DNA of 64,000 nucleotides from the NCBI GenBank assembly GCA_947573445.1, contig CANPFR010000003.1:88582-152581 (forward strand), in the 5' to 3' direction. This DNA comes from an uncultured Clostridia bacterium (GTDB lineage: Bacteria > Bacillota > Clostridia > TANB77 > CAG-508). Position numbers and translations under genes: made by a program. Under the pieces are notes generated by a model. It saw only the letters and a list, made by a program, of their open reading frames with translations. It did not search any database and was not told the DNA's origin. Below, one piece after another: positions 44,857 to 53,059 of this stretch. Position 1 is the stretch's first letter. The number at the start of each line of letters is the position of its first letter.

Positions 44857-45228
44857 TACTTTTTGCAAATTTTTTGAATTTTTTCTTTTCAACTTTTCTT
44901 CTAGCTTCTTTTCAGCCTTTTGTTGGCATGGCTCTATTATTGTTCCAATAATAAAATCAATTTTTATAAGAAGTTCTATGGTTTTAGCTAGATTTCTTAA
45001 TTCTAACGCTTTTTCTTTAACTTCTTTTATTCCTGCAATGTATTCAGTACAATTTTTAGCAGTAAATTGATGGATTTTCTTTGGCAATTTGGCTTGTAGG
45101 TCATTTACTTGCTTAATTATTGTATCTGAGCACTCAGAGAATGCGGTTGTTTCACTTTTTGATTTTAAATCTTCTAGTTCTATCTTTAAAACTCCCAAAT
45201 TCTCTAAAATATTTTTGCCTTGCACCAT
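44830..45228 (-). CDS. Uncharacterised helical protein of element A
   Basis: 132 residues from ATG 45228 (AAAGGAGG 9 bases upstream; the longer frame from 45270 lies in a hairpin). Coiled coil throughout (LENLGVLKIELEDLKSKSET, EVKEKALELRNLAKTIELLI) with a very basic C-terminus. First gene at this end of element A, and its end contains promoter P2. Unknown role. Confidence 0.55.
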   Translation of the reverse strand: MVQGKNILENLGVLKIELEDLKSKSETTAFSECSDTIIKQVNDLQAKLPKKIHQFTAKNCTEYIAGIKEVKEKALELRNLAKTIELLIKIDFIIGTIIEPCQQKAEKKLEEKLKRKNSKNLQKVLTTNKNCA

Positions 45229-45260
45229 TTTGCATTTCCTCCTTTCCTTAGAGATGATAA

Positions 45261-45312
45261 AAAAGTGCATTATAAATCAAACCCTCTCAGGTTCAGTTTA
45301 TAATGCACTTTT
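45261..45312. terminator. 16-bp hairpin upstream of the 44.8-45.2 kb gene
   Basis: AAAAGTGCATTATAAA (45261-45276) pairs with TTTATAATGCACTTTT (45297-45312), flanked by A and T runs, so it can terminate in both directions. It insulates element A genes from the att end. Confidence 0.8.
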
Positions 45313-45545
45313 TCTTCAAACTCATATTTATTTTGTAGACTTATTTTAACACGTCATTTTTTATTTGTCAATAGTTTTTTGTAATAAATTAGAAAATTGC
45401 ATAACCAAGTTTCGGGTTGTTACATCAATGTAATAAACGAAATGCTGGAACAATTGTGATTACTGCCTTATAGAGTTTTTGAGTAGATTTTTAGTCCCCG
45501 AATGTAGTCCCTTTCATCAATTTAATAAAATTTTTAAAAATAATT

Positions 45546-45578
45546 AAAAGCCAGTAATCATTGAAATCACTGGCTTTT
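45546..45578. terminator. Bidirectional terminator beside the middle att copy
   Basis: AAAAGCCAGT (45546-45555) with ACTGGCTTTT (45569-45578), three bases from the att repeat. Confidence 0.75.
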
Positions 45579-45580
45579 TG

Positions 45581-45628
45581 AAATGGTTGCGGGAGTAAGA
45601 CTCGAACTTACGACCTTTGGGTTATGAG
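45581..45628 (-). repeat. att copy between elements A and B
   Basis: 48 bases identical to 31276-31323, followed by CCCGACC, so it includes one more arm of the anticodon stem than the left copy. No tRNA 5' half is attached. It is the shared junction of the two tandem elements. Confidence 0.85.
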
Positions 45629-45765
45629 CCCGACCATTTCTCTTTATCTTTATATTTTTATAATATTACATATTCTTACTCTTGCAACCATTTCGAAAGT
45701 ATTTAATACTTCGATTTTTTATATAAATTTATCAATGTCCCTTTCATGTCCCTTAAACTATATTT

Positions 45766-47025
45766 TTAAGTACAAACATTACATTTTATTTCCTTTAAAA
45801 TTTCTGGCACTACTTGAATATTATTTATAGGCTCTAACTTTTCGATTTCTGCTTTATTTGTATCTTCATCATATTCAACATAGTAATCCATTGTCGTACT
45901 AGCTAGAGCGTGTCCTAAGTATTGTTTTATTTGATTTACAGGTATATTTACATCAATACACCTTGTTGCAAATAAATGTCTTAATTGATATACACTTAAA
46001 TGTTTAAAATTGTGTCTTTTTAAAATCTTATCAAGTGTATCCCATAAATAATCACTACTTAAAGCATGTCCTAGACTATTCATAAAAATATATTCATCAT
46101 CTAATTGTTCCTTGCTTGTATAACCTTTTTGCTCCATAATATGTAACATATAAGCATACATTAAATTATTCAACCATTTTTGTAATGGTATATTTCTATA
46201 ACTAGATGGTGTTTTTAATTCTTTTTCTTCAAATGTAGATTTTATTTTTTCAAAATTATCATTATAATAGGTTATTTTTCCATAATTATCTCTTACTTTT
46301 ACATTAGCATCTTCATAATTGTAATGTTTCCATTTCATGCCACCACTTTCTCCTGGTCTAACACCTGTATTCATTATGAAAATGTAGCATAGTCCATTCA
46401 TTTCAGAGAGCAATATTTCTATTAATTGTTGTTGCTCTGCTGGTGATATGGTAGGTTTCTTTTTCTGCCTTTGAACTTTTGGTGTACGAATTGTTAGAAT
46501 AGGATTAAATTTTATTATTTTATCTATTTCTGCATCTGCAAATGCCATATTTAAAATACTTTTTATTTCCTTTATTGTTTTAGGAGAATATTTTTTTATC
46601 CCTTTTGCTTCGTTGCCTGTTGTCAAATCAGAAAAATATTCTTGAAGAATTAACCTATCTAAAGATTGCATAGTGAAATTTCCTAAATAAGGAATAATGT
46701 TTGTTTTTATTTTTTCAATGTACCCTTGTAGAGTTCTAGGTTTGACAAACGGTTTTTTATGAATACGAATCCATTTTTTTAGCCATTCTTCTAATGTGAT
46801 TTTGTCCTTTTCTACATATTCATTATCGTTTGCTTCTTGTTTTGCTTTTATCATTTCTTGTACTAGAATTCTCTTATCTTTATTAAATAAAGATATTTGC
46901 TTTGATTTTCCATTTACTTTTATTGTTATTCTGCCTTCATATCCACCATTTTTAGACCTAATAGAGCCCATTCCTCTGGTATTTCTTTTTTTCTTTACAG
47001 ACTGATTTTGTGAAGTTTTTGCCAT
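45766..47025 (-). CDS. Tyrosine integrase of element B
   Basis: 419 residues from ATG 47025 (GGAGG 7 bases upstream). Full Tn916-type layout: AP2-like arm domain with GMGSIRSKNGGYEGRITIKV, core-binding domain (TLEEWLKKWIRIHKKPFVKP), catalytic R in MNTGVRPGESGG, K region, HLSVYQLRHLFATR, LGHALASTTMDYY with the catalytic Tyr. It contains no CGG codon and is intact. It lies 140 bases from the att copy, as expected for an active integrase. Confidence 0.92.
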   Translation of the reverse strand: MAKTSQNQSVKKKRNTRGMGSIRSKNGGYEGRITIKVNGKSKQISLFNKDKRILVQEMIKAKQEANDNEYVEKDKITLEEWLKKWIRIHKKPFVKPRTLQGYIEKIKTNIIPYLGNFTMQSLDRLILQEYFSDLTTGNEAKGIKKYSPKTIKEIKSILNMAFADAEIDKIIKFNPILTIRTPKVQRQKKKPTISPAEQQQLIEILLSEMNGLCYIFIMNTGVRPGESGGMKWKHYNYEDANVKVRDNYGKITYYNDNFEKIKSTFEEKELKTPSSYRNIPLQKWLNNLMYAYMLHIMEQKGYTSKEQLDDEYIFMNSLGHALSSDYLWDTLDKILKRHNFKHLSVYQLRHLFATRCIDVNIPVNQIKQYLGHALASTTMDYYVEYDEDTNKAEIEKLEPINNIQVVPEILKEIKCNVCT

Positions 47026-47118
47026 AACTTTGCCTCCATTCAATATAGAGAACATTAAAAGTAAAAGCACAATATTTAACATTCTCTATTATAGGGCAAA
47101 TTTCATTGGAAAGCAATG

Positions 47119-47316
47119 TTAAACAAAAAATCTTCCAGAATTTTGATCAAACCAGTCTTGTAATTTTTTCTTGTTAATAACAATTCTTCTTTTAAACTTA
47201 ATACAAGGAAAATCAGGGTACTTTATTAATTCACTCATTAAGTTTTTACTAATGCCTAACATATTAGCTGCTTCGCTAACATTTAGACCTATTTTTTCGT
47301 TAAAATTTTCATTCAT
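47119..47316 (-). CDS. Excisionase-like HTH protein of element B
   Basis: 65 residues with a MerR/Xis-type winged helix (LNVSEAANMLGISKNLMSEL then FPCIKFKRRIVINKKKLQDW). It precedes the integrase, same strand. It would bend DNA for excision. Confidence 0.8.
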   Translation of the reverse strand: MNENFNEKIGLNVSEAANMLGISKNLMSELIKYPDFPCIKFKRRIVINKKKLQDWFDQNSGRFFV

Positions 47317-47621
47317 TTATATCACTTCCATATATAGATTAGGCACGTTTATCATAAACTGCCTTATGGAAGGGCAAATTTTTTGGAAATACTATACATT
47401 TTTATTATTCTTTTTGGTAATCACTTCCTTTCTCATATATAATTTTATAACCTTTTTTTGTAAATTTCAATAAGCACGCTTAAAAAAATTTTTTCGTTGA
47501 TATTTAGGCTTTTTTAAGCAATTTTAGTATAGAATTTTAAATTTTTTAGGCATTTTTTATTATAACTTATGGTATTTGTTTTCATTTTAAAAAAACTATA
47601 AAGGCTAATTTTAAAACATAA
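47317..47621. other. Intergenic stretch between xis and a gene remnant
   Basis: About 300 AT-rich bases with long T-runs and no clear gene; probably promoter DNA for xis-int. Confidence 0.35.
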
Positions 47622-47816
47622 GACTTAAACAATTTATTTAAAATTGTAAGTGCTTTTTTAAAGAAAAATAATGGTATCCTCCAGTTAGAAACAACAAATA
47701 TAACTTGTCTTACAAGAATTTTAGCCAAATTTAATAATTATCCACATTTTCTTGACAATGTATTGATAAGAACAACAGAAATCAAAGAAAATAACAAAAA
47801 GATTTATCCTATTTAA
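47622..47816 (+). pseudogene. 3' remnant of an element gene
   Basis: An open frame of 64 codons with no start (LFKIVSAFLKKNNGILQLET ... KFNNYPHFLDNVLIRTTEI) ending in TAA TGA. It reads like the end of a larger protein whose front has been lost. The family is not recognised. Confidence 0.4.
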
Positions 47817-47819
47817 TGA

Positions 47820-48321
47820 GAATTCTTTAAAAAAGAATATTATGGTGATAAGTTAAAAGTAATAAATTTTTTACAAAATTTTGGCTGTGCTTAAGTTAAG
47901 CCGTTTACAAAAGTTATTTAGAGATGAAAACGATAATTTTAAAAATATTTTGTATAGTAATATGGTAAGTAAAAAAGGCGATATATTCGTTCATAACACA
48001 CGAAAAATCAATGATAATATGCTAGTAGCATTAGATATATTATGCAAGTATAAAAAACGACTTGTAAGGTTTTATCAAGGATATGAGCCAGTATATATTA
48101 CACTACTAACCAATGAACATTTATTGTATCATATAATCGTAGCATCTGAAGATAACAAAAAAGGAATTGTGAAACTTATAAATTCCTATCCCCTTTCCCT
48201 CCCTAGGGCTGACAAGTTAATTTTGGCCTTTCCTGGTAGGGAAGAGTTAGACAATATTGATTGTCAAATTCCATTTTTATATACTATCTATCCAGAATTG
48301 GAGGTTATAAATAATGAATAA
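47820..48321 (+). pseudogene. DUF5697-like element protein with a +1 break at TAA
   Basis: The first frame reads KVINFLQNFGCA and meets TAA (47892-47894). The +1 frame continues K-LSRLQKLFRDENDNFKNI ... SLPRADKLILAFPGREELDN to 48321; length 3n+1. The order (helix ending in FGCA, then an LxxLF helix and KKGDIF) is like DUF5697-type proteins of Gram-positive elements. No start codon with a ribosome site is found, so it is probably decayed rather than programmed. Confidence 0.45.
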
Positions 48322-48433
48322 AATGCTTGATTTTATACTAGCTTTATGATATTTTAAACAAAAATAATGAATTCTATATTTATTATTTTTGTTTACTTAA
48401 AAGCAGGTATTACAAAGTAATCCTGCTTTCAAT

Positions 48434-48772
48434 CTAATTTATTAAATTTCGATATTTATTTATAAAGTTATCAACTACCTCTCTATTTACTGTTGTAATA
48501 TCAATGTTTTGTATAAATCTTGAAACATCTCCATTATAATATTTTTTAATATGTATAATTGTTTTTTGTTGTAAGCAATGTTTTTCAGTAATTTTGGGAT
48601 AATATAAATTGTTTTGCTTATATATGATTTGCTTGTTTTTCAAACGATAGACTAATGTTTTCGTTGTACTATAATTTTTAGAAAATTTTTTACAGATATC
48701 TTTCAAGCTCAATGGTCTAATCCATAAAATTTTCATAATTTCTAACTCTGAATTTGTTATATTTATATACAT
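48434..48772 (-). CDS. BlaI/MecI-like winged-helix repressor
   Basis: 112 residues. The N-terminal wing SELEIMKILWIRPLSLKDIC and FSKNYSTTKTLVYRLKNKQI fits the penicillinase-repressor (BlaI/MecI) family, including the I-M-K-I-L-W motif. The C-terminal dimer part is shortened. No BlaR-like sensor is nearby. It is the last gene after the permease pair and may regulate the bacteriocin-like locus. Start behind AGGGATG, directly after the preceding gene. Confidence 0.65.
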   Translation of the reverse strand: MYINITNSELEIMKILWIRPLSLKDICKKFSKNYSTTKTLVYRLKNKQIIYKQNNLYYPKITEKHCLQQKTIIHIKKYYNGDVSRFIQNIDITTVNREVVDNFINKYRNLIN

Positions 48773-48773
48773 A

Positions 48774-49466
48774 TTACATCCCTATTAAGACTTCTTCATA
48801 GATTTCTTTCTGTGTTATATCTTCCGATTTCTCATTAATTCTGTCTGGATTAATCAATACAATCTTTATATTATCATTATAATCAAAGGTTTGAACATAC
48901 AAAGTTCTCTCAATCATAAAATCTAATAACATATTATCATTTAATAACCCTTTATATGTATTACTAATATTTATTACTGTTGTATTTTCTGAATCTATGT
49001 AATCATTTAGTTTTTGTGTTAAATCCGAAGCTTTAGTTTGGTTAATTGGCTTTACAAGATATCCTTCATCATTAATTGAATACATATTTTCTGTTGCAGT
49101 ATTAACTATTTCTAAAAATTTCTCTCTTGAAGATTCCACTACAAATATTCCTTTATGCAAATTAGCTTTTTCTATAATTTTATTTGTATTATCTACATTG
49201 TCTTCAGTAATAAGGATTTCATTATCTACATTTAACATATCTGCTAACATTATTCTTTTGTCCTTACTAGCTGTTATATTTAATTGTTCTGTTGTTGATT
49301 GATCTTTATCAAAGTTCTTTTCGTTTTCTTGATCAACAGTTACTTTGTATTCATCTCCATGTTCTTCTAAATCTTTTTCAAACAAATACAATGAAAAATA
49401 CCAGTACAAAAAACATCCTCCAATAATACAAATAACAATTGCCAAGTATATCAATATATTTTTCAT
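48774..49466 (-). CDS. Membrane-anchored protein of the bacteriocin-like locus
   Basis: 230 residues from ATG 49466 (AAAGGA upstream). One N-terminal membrane helix (LIYLAIVICIIGGCFLYWYF) and an outer domain with RIMLADMLNVDNEILITEDN and repeated beta strands. Between an FtsX-like permease and a BlaI-like repressor; perhaps an accessory or immunity protein. The GC-richer front of the longer frame (49467-49529) is an inter-gene hairpin zone, not coding. Confidence 0.5.
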   Translation of the reverse strand: MKNILIYLAIVICIIGGCFLYWYFSLYLFEKDLEEHGDEYKVTVDQENEKNFDKDQSTTEQLNITASKDKRIMLADMLNVDNEILITEDNVDNTNKIIEKANLHKGIFVVESSREKFLEIVNTATENMYSINDEGYLVKPINQTKASDLTQKLNDYIDSENTTVINISNTYKGLLNDNMLLDFMIERTLYVQTFDYNDNIKIVLINPDRINEKSEDITQKEIYEEVLIGM

Positions 49467-49525
49467 ATTTACTATCATTCCTTTCTTGCCTCCGCTGTCG
49501 CTACGTCTGCGAAAGGCACAAATTT

Positions 49526-50533
49526 TCAACCTTTACACCTCAATAAAGAGTTTATATTCAATTTTAAAGCTTTTCTTATAGGTGTTATAACTATTACTAT
49601 ACAAGTTAAATTTACAAGTACATAAGATAAGATTAAGATGTTCCATATAATACTGCTAATATTATAGTTTTGTGATATAATTATAATATTGCCTATCAAA
49701 AAGCCTATAAAAATAGATATATGCTCTAAGAATAAATATCTAAAAAATATTACTTTAATAATTCGTTTATCATTATATCCAACAAGTCTAAGAATTGCAA
49801 TTTTTCTTTTTCTTTTTTCTACCCAATAAAGTGATACTGACACTGTTGTTAAAATAAGAACACATAATACCAATATAATTAATATTATATTAAAACCTTC
49901 TGTTTTAAAAAATCTGTCTATACCATTTTTCTCTCTATTTATTAAATTTATTGAATAATTATTTTGTATATTTTCTAACATTTTGTTAACTTTATTTTTA
50001 CTTGTACCATCTATTGCAAATGCTCCCTCTTTAGCACATAATGAATCATCTAAATTGATAAAACAAGCTCTATCAATTTTACTCTCTCTATTATAGCCCA
50101 TTATTCCAATAACTTCATATTTTATTCCGTCATATATAACATACTGAATATTATCTTTTTCTAATATTCCTTCTGTAAAGTTTAATCCTATTACTGCATA
50201 ATGTTTATCTTCATCAAAATCTGTTTTTTCGAAAAATCTTCCACTTTTCATATTAGGTTTTTCTATGTTTCCTTTATAATAAATTCCTCTAATATCATTA
50301 TTTATACTTAACTCTTTAAATATAATAATATCTTCTTGATTTTTATAAATATTATCTATATTAAAATCATCTTTGTTTTTGCAATAAAAATATTCTACAT
50401 TGTTACTATAATAACCCTGACTTAAATATTCTATTTCATAGGATTCAGTTAAATAAGCACTAATAATAAGTGAAAAGGTACTTATTATTATAAATATAAA
50501 TATTAATATTTTTTCATCATTTTTAATTTTCAA
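49526..50533 (-). CDS. FtsX/MacB-like permease
   Basis: 335 residues. N-terminal helix (IFIFIIISTFSLIISAYLTE), large outer loop of about 190 residues, then three membrane helices (FNIILIILVLCVLILTTVSV, YLFLEHISIFIGFLIGNIII, IWNILILSYVLVNLTCIVIV) with the cytosolic RKRKIAILRLVGYNDKRII segment, which is the FtsX domain signature. No ATP-binding subunit is visible in the window. It is next to a lactococcin-like peptide, suggesting export or immunity. Confidence 0.7.
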   Translation of the reverse strand: MKIKNDEKILIFIFIIISTFSLIISAYLTESYEIEYLSQGYYSNNVEYFYCKNKDDFNIDNIYKNQEDIIIFKELSINNDIRGIYYKGNIEKPNMKSGRFFEKTDFDEDKHYAVIGLNFTEGILEKDNIQYVIYDGIKYEVIGIMGYNRESKIDRACFINLDDSLCAKEGAFAIDGTSKNKVNKMLENIQNNYSINLINREKNGIDRFFKTEGFNIILIILVLCVLILTTVSVSLYWVEKRKRKIAILRLVGYNDKRIIKVIFFRYLFLEHISIFIGFLIGNIIIISQNYNISSIIWNILILSYVLVNLTCIVIVITPIRKALKLNINSLLRCKG

Positions 50534-50577
50534 AATAATTCTCCTTCAAAAAATTAAAAGTATGTACTGATAAAGTA

Positions 50578-50892
50578 TTAACGACCATAGTATGTACGAG
50601 CACTTAATTCTCTATCTCCATTAGGTGATTTAGCACTAGAATATCCTGTACCCCAACATCTACCGCTATCTAATCTGATGCTGCCCCAACTTTCCAAAGT
50701 TGCTCTAGTATAGTGATATACTGCATTTCCATTTTCATATGCATATGTATATCCATATGCATATTTTAATCCATTTTGGTATCCATATGTTCCATGATGA
50801 TCCCAATCAACTGCCGCGAATACTGTAGCAGCTGATGCAATTAAAGTAATCAATACTAATGAAAATACAACTAATTTTTTTGTTCTAGACAT
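50578..50892 (-). CDS. Lactococcin-972-like secreted peptide
   Basis: 104 residues from ATG 50892 (AGGAGG 7 bases upstream). A signal peptide (LVVFSLVLITLIASAATVFA, cut after A-A) is followed by a mature part of about 75 residues rich in Tyr, Gly, Trp and His, with YAYENGNAVYHYTRATLESW and SGRCWGTGYSSAKSPNGDRE. This is the pattern of the lactococcin 972 bacteriocin family, which blocks cell-wall synthesis at lipid II. The permease gene follows. A single Cys in the mature part is unusual. Confidence 0.6.
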   Translation of the reverse strand: MSRTKKLVVFSLVLITLIASAATVFAAVDWDHHGTYGYQNGLKYAYGYTYAYENGNAVYHYTRATLESWGSIRLDSGRCWGTGYSSAKSPNGDRELSARTYYGR

Positions 50893-51016
50893 AAAACAAC
50901 CTCCTTTTAATTTTTTAAATTCTCGAGAAATTTTATATCTATATGATATCATTTTTTGTCGTTTTTTTGTAAAAAGTAAATAATGTAAATAACATCAATT
51001 ATTTTACAAAACAAAT

Positions 51017-51262
51017 TTATTTTATGTCTAAAAGTTCATCCATAGAAATATTAAATATTTTTGCAAATGCCCATAATTCAAAGTCTTTTACTGGTCTTTG
51101 AAAATGTTCTATTCTATAAATATCTACTTGATATAAAGTAACACCAAGTAAACTCAGTTTTGAGCATAATTCTTCTTGTGAATAGTTATACTGTGTTCTT
51201 AATTCTAATAATTTTTTTCCGATTGTATTTTTCTTTCCATAAAAAGTACTAACTTTCATCAC
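51017..51262 (-). CDS. XRE-family HTH regulator
   Basis: 81 residues. GKKLLELRTQYNYSQEELCS, LGVTLYQVDIYRIEHFQRPV and FELWAFAKIFNISMDELL are the five-helix Cro/C1 domain. It precedes the bacteriocin-like gene on the same strand and probably represses it. The start may be the first or second ATG (51262 or 51259). Confidence 0.8.
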   Translation of the reverse strand: MMKVSTFYGKKNTIGKKLLELRTQYNYSQEELCSKLSLLGVTLYQVDIYRIEHFQRPVKDFELWAFAKIFNISMDELLDIK

Positions 51263-51534
51263 ATACTCCTCAAAATAATATAACTTGATTTTATATGCAA
51301 TTTAATGTTAACATAATAGCAACATGCTATTATTAATAATAAATTATAAAATATGCACGAGAAAAATAAATATCTTGAAACTATAAGAAATACTAAAATA
51401 TATATGTTGTTGCAATTTTATGATATTCTGATGGAAATGGATACAGAAAGAGATATAAAAAAATCAAGAAAAAAAATTCATAAAAATAAAAAAATTCTAA
51501 AAAAATTAATAAAAAAAATAAAAAAAAAGAATAG

Positions 51535-52272
51535 CTAAGCTATTCCCATATTTATTAATTTATTTATAATTGTTGTAATTACCATTTTAGGTTTAGGCTT
51601 TTCGATTATATTAAAACCAAAATAATTATTTAAAACCTCTTGCTTACAATCAAAAAACATATTTTCAGTTGCATGTTTAACATTCATTTTAATATTTGAA
51701 GGAGTTTTATTATATTTTTTACATAAAATTGGTATTATGTCTTTCTTTAAATTAAAATCAGTTGTTTTGTTTTTTTCTATAATTATATTAATAATATCTG
51801 CTATATATCTTGTACCAACATATGAAATATTATAATTGATTTTTTGAAGTTCATCTATTATTTTTACTTTTAAAAGTTCATTTTCTTTTTTATCTTGCTT
51901 AAATTTGGCTAAATTTAATATATTTTCTAAAATTATATCTATTCCATATATTTTATTTACAATACTAAATATACATTTACTGTTTTTTACCAAATTTATT
52001 TTATTCTCATCACAACTAACTACTATAATTGATTTCTCATATTTTTTTTCATAATTTTTTTCTATCTCTTTTAATATAGTTATTCCACTGACTTTTGGTA
52101 ACCTTAAGTCTAAAAGAATTATATCAAAAGAATTATTTTTAAGCTGTTCTAATGCTTCTTTTCCATTTGTTGCTAAAGTACATAATTTAAAGTTATTACT
52201 ACATTGTGAAATAATATTTATTAAAATTTTAGAAAAATGCAGATTATCATCTACTATTAATAAATTTAACAT
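51535..52272 (-). CDS. Response regulator with Spo0A-C-like output domain
   Basis: 245 residues. The receiver domain is residues 1-120 (LLIVDDN, phosphorylatable Asp in IILLDLRLP, VVSCDE, and the Lys region IVNKIYG). The output domain (about 135-245) follows the Spo0A C-terminal pattern: INYNISYVGTRYIADIINII, LCKKYNKTPSNIKMNVKHAT. So a phosphorelay-style regulator, carried on element B. No kinase is seen near it. It may read the host's sporulation or density signals. Confidence 0.75.
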   Translation of the reverse strand: MLNLLIVDDNLHFSKILINIISQCSNNFKLCTLATNGKEALEQLKNNSFDIILLDLRLPKVSGITILKEIEKNYEKKYEKSIIVVSCDENKINLVKNSKCIFSIVNKIYGIDIILENILNLAKFKQDKKENELLKVKIIDELQKINYNISYVGTRYIADIINIIIEKNKTTDFNLKKDIIPILCKKYNKTPSNIKMNVKHATENMFFDCKQEVLNNYFGFNIIEKPKPKMVITTIINKLINMGIA

Positions 52273-52407
52273 TTTATGTCCTCCATCTTATATCTCTATA
52301 ATATAAGAGTCTGTCAATCGACAAAAAAGTTGCATTTTTTTACTTTTTTTACTTTTTCTTGTTTTTTTAAAAATATAATATAAAATTATTAAATAAAATA
52401 ATAATAC
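52273..52407. other. AT-rich intergenic region
   Basis: About 135 bases between the divergent regulator and the IR-flanked gene; very AT-rich, no gene. Confidence 0.35.
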
Positions 52408-52435
52408 ATTATATTGTATCAATTATATTGTATCA
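52408..52435 (+). repeat. Tandem 14-bp repeat upstream of the secreted-protein gene
   Basis: Two abutting copies of ATTATATTGTATCA (52408-52421 and 52422-52435), just before the hairpin AAAGCCAA / TTGGCTTT. Possible regulator sites or promoter duplication. Confidence 0.6.
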
Positions 52436-52463
52436 AAGCCAAATCTATATTGGCTTTTGATAA

Positions 52464-53027
52464 GTTTAAAGGCAGATGTTAGAAAGACTTTGATTAAGGA
52501 GGTAGCTTTATGAGGAAATTTATGTCAAAAAAAATCAAACTTTTTAGCGGATTATTTTTATCCCTTATGTTGTTAGTAGGATCAGTTGTTCCCGCATTTG
52601 CAGCAGGACCGGAAACGTGGGATCAGGCTTATGGTCCATGGGAGAGTATTCGGGTTGTCAATAACAATTTAACACCAATAAAAACTATTGGTAGAAATGG
52701 ATATCTTATTATTGATAACTTTGTTGCACCATGTAACAATACTTATTGTAATTGTTCGGATCAAGAGCCTTCAAATTATTCAGCAATCACTGTCCATATG
52801 CAGATTCGTAAGGTAGGAACCGGTGAAATTTTAGCTGATCAATGGTTTGATGAACACAGGATATTTTCATATGAATTGAAAACAAATCGACCTGTGTCAG
52901 TCGGAGAAAAAGTACAAGTATACTTTGATGTTTGTAGCAAAGGAACTCCTCCAGGACCATATAGAAAAGCTCACATTGAATTTCGTTACAGATATAGTTA
53001 AGTAGCTATGACAATCTGCCTTTAAAC
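52464..53027. repeat. 14-bp inverted repeat flanking the 52.5-53.0 kb gene
   Basis: GTTTAAAGGCAGAT (52464-52477) and its perfect inverse ATCTGCCTTTAAAC (53014-53027) frame one gene of different composition. It could be an insertion cassette end (MITE-like) or a long-range RNA stem. Confidence 0.55.
52510..53001 (+). CDS. Secreted protein of unknown function, GC-richer than its surroundings
   Basis: 163 residues with a signal peptide (FSGLFLSLMLLVGSVVPAFA), then a beta-rich mature part with four to five Cys (APCNNTYCNCSD, FDVCSKG) and a C-terminus FRYRYS. GGAGG lies before the ATG. The base composition is higher in G+C than its flanks, and it uses one in-frame CGG (52651) that must be Arg, so it looks recently acquired. 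Together with the lactococcin-like gene it makes a second secreted product of element B. Family not recognised. Confidence 0.6.
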   Translation: MRKFMSKKIKLFSGLFLSLMLLVGSVVPAFAAGPETWDQAYGPWESIRVVNNNLTPIKTIGRNGYLIIDNFVAPCNNTYCNCSDQEPSNYSAITVHMQIRKVGTGEILADQWFDEHRIFSYELKTNRPVSVGEKVQVYFDVCSKGTPPGPYRKAHIEFRYRYS

Positions 53028-53032
53028 ACAAA

Positions 53033-53059
53033 AAGAAGAGTTCTTTTTGAACTCTTCTT
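53033..53059. terminator. Shared terminator
   Basis: AAGAAGAGTT / AACTCTTCTT stem (53033-53059) with a loop CTTTTTG, between convergent genes ending at 53001 and 53059. Confidence 0.8.

Larger units (their letters stand above)
31276..45628. mobile_element. Integrated element A (tRNA-fMet site)
   Basis: Bounded by a perfect 48-bp direct repeat (31276-31323 and 45581-45628) derived from the 3' part of the initiator tRNA gene. It carries a tyrosine integrase and Xis, a rolling-circle-type Rep, a DUF3560 gene, several small element-type genes and an SPFH/zinc-ribbon operon; no conjugation apparatus is seen, so it would be mobilised or transfer passively. Its integrase is about 4.4 kb from the nearer end, which is unusual. 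Five of its genes contain CGG +1 sites (8 of 12 in the window). Confidence 0.75.

Noticed and set aside
49467..49529. N-terminal extension of the 48.8-49.5 kb protein
   Set aside because: The extension lies in a GC-richer hairpin zone between genes, while ATG 49466 has a ribosome site and leads straight into a membrane helix.
51353..51538. 61-residue Lys-rich frame on the plus strand
   Set aside because: No ribosome site; half of it is a poly-A tract that probably belongs to the terminator of the facing regulator gene.
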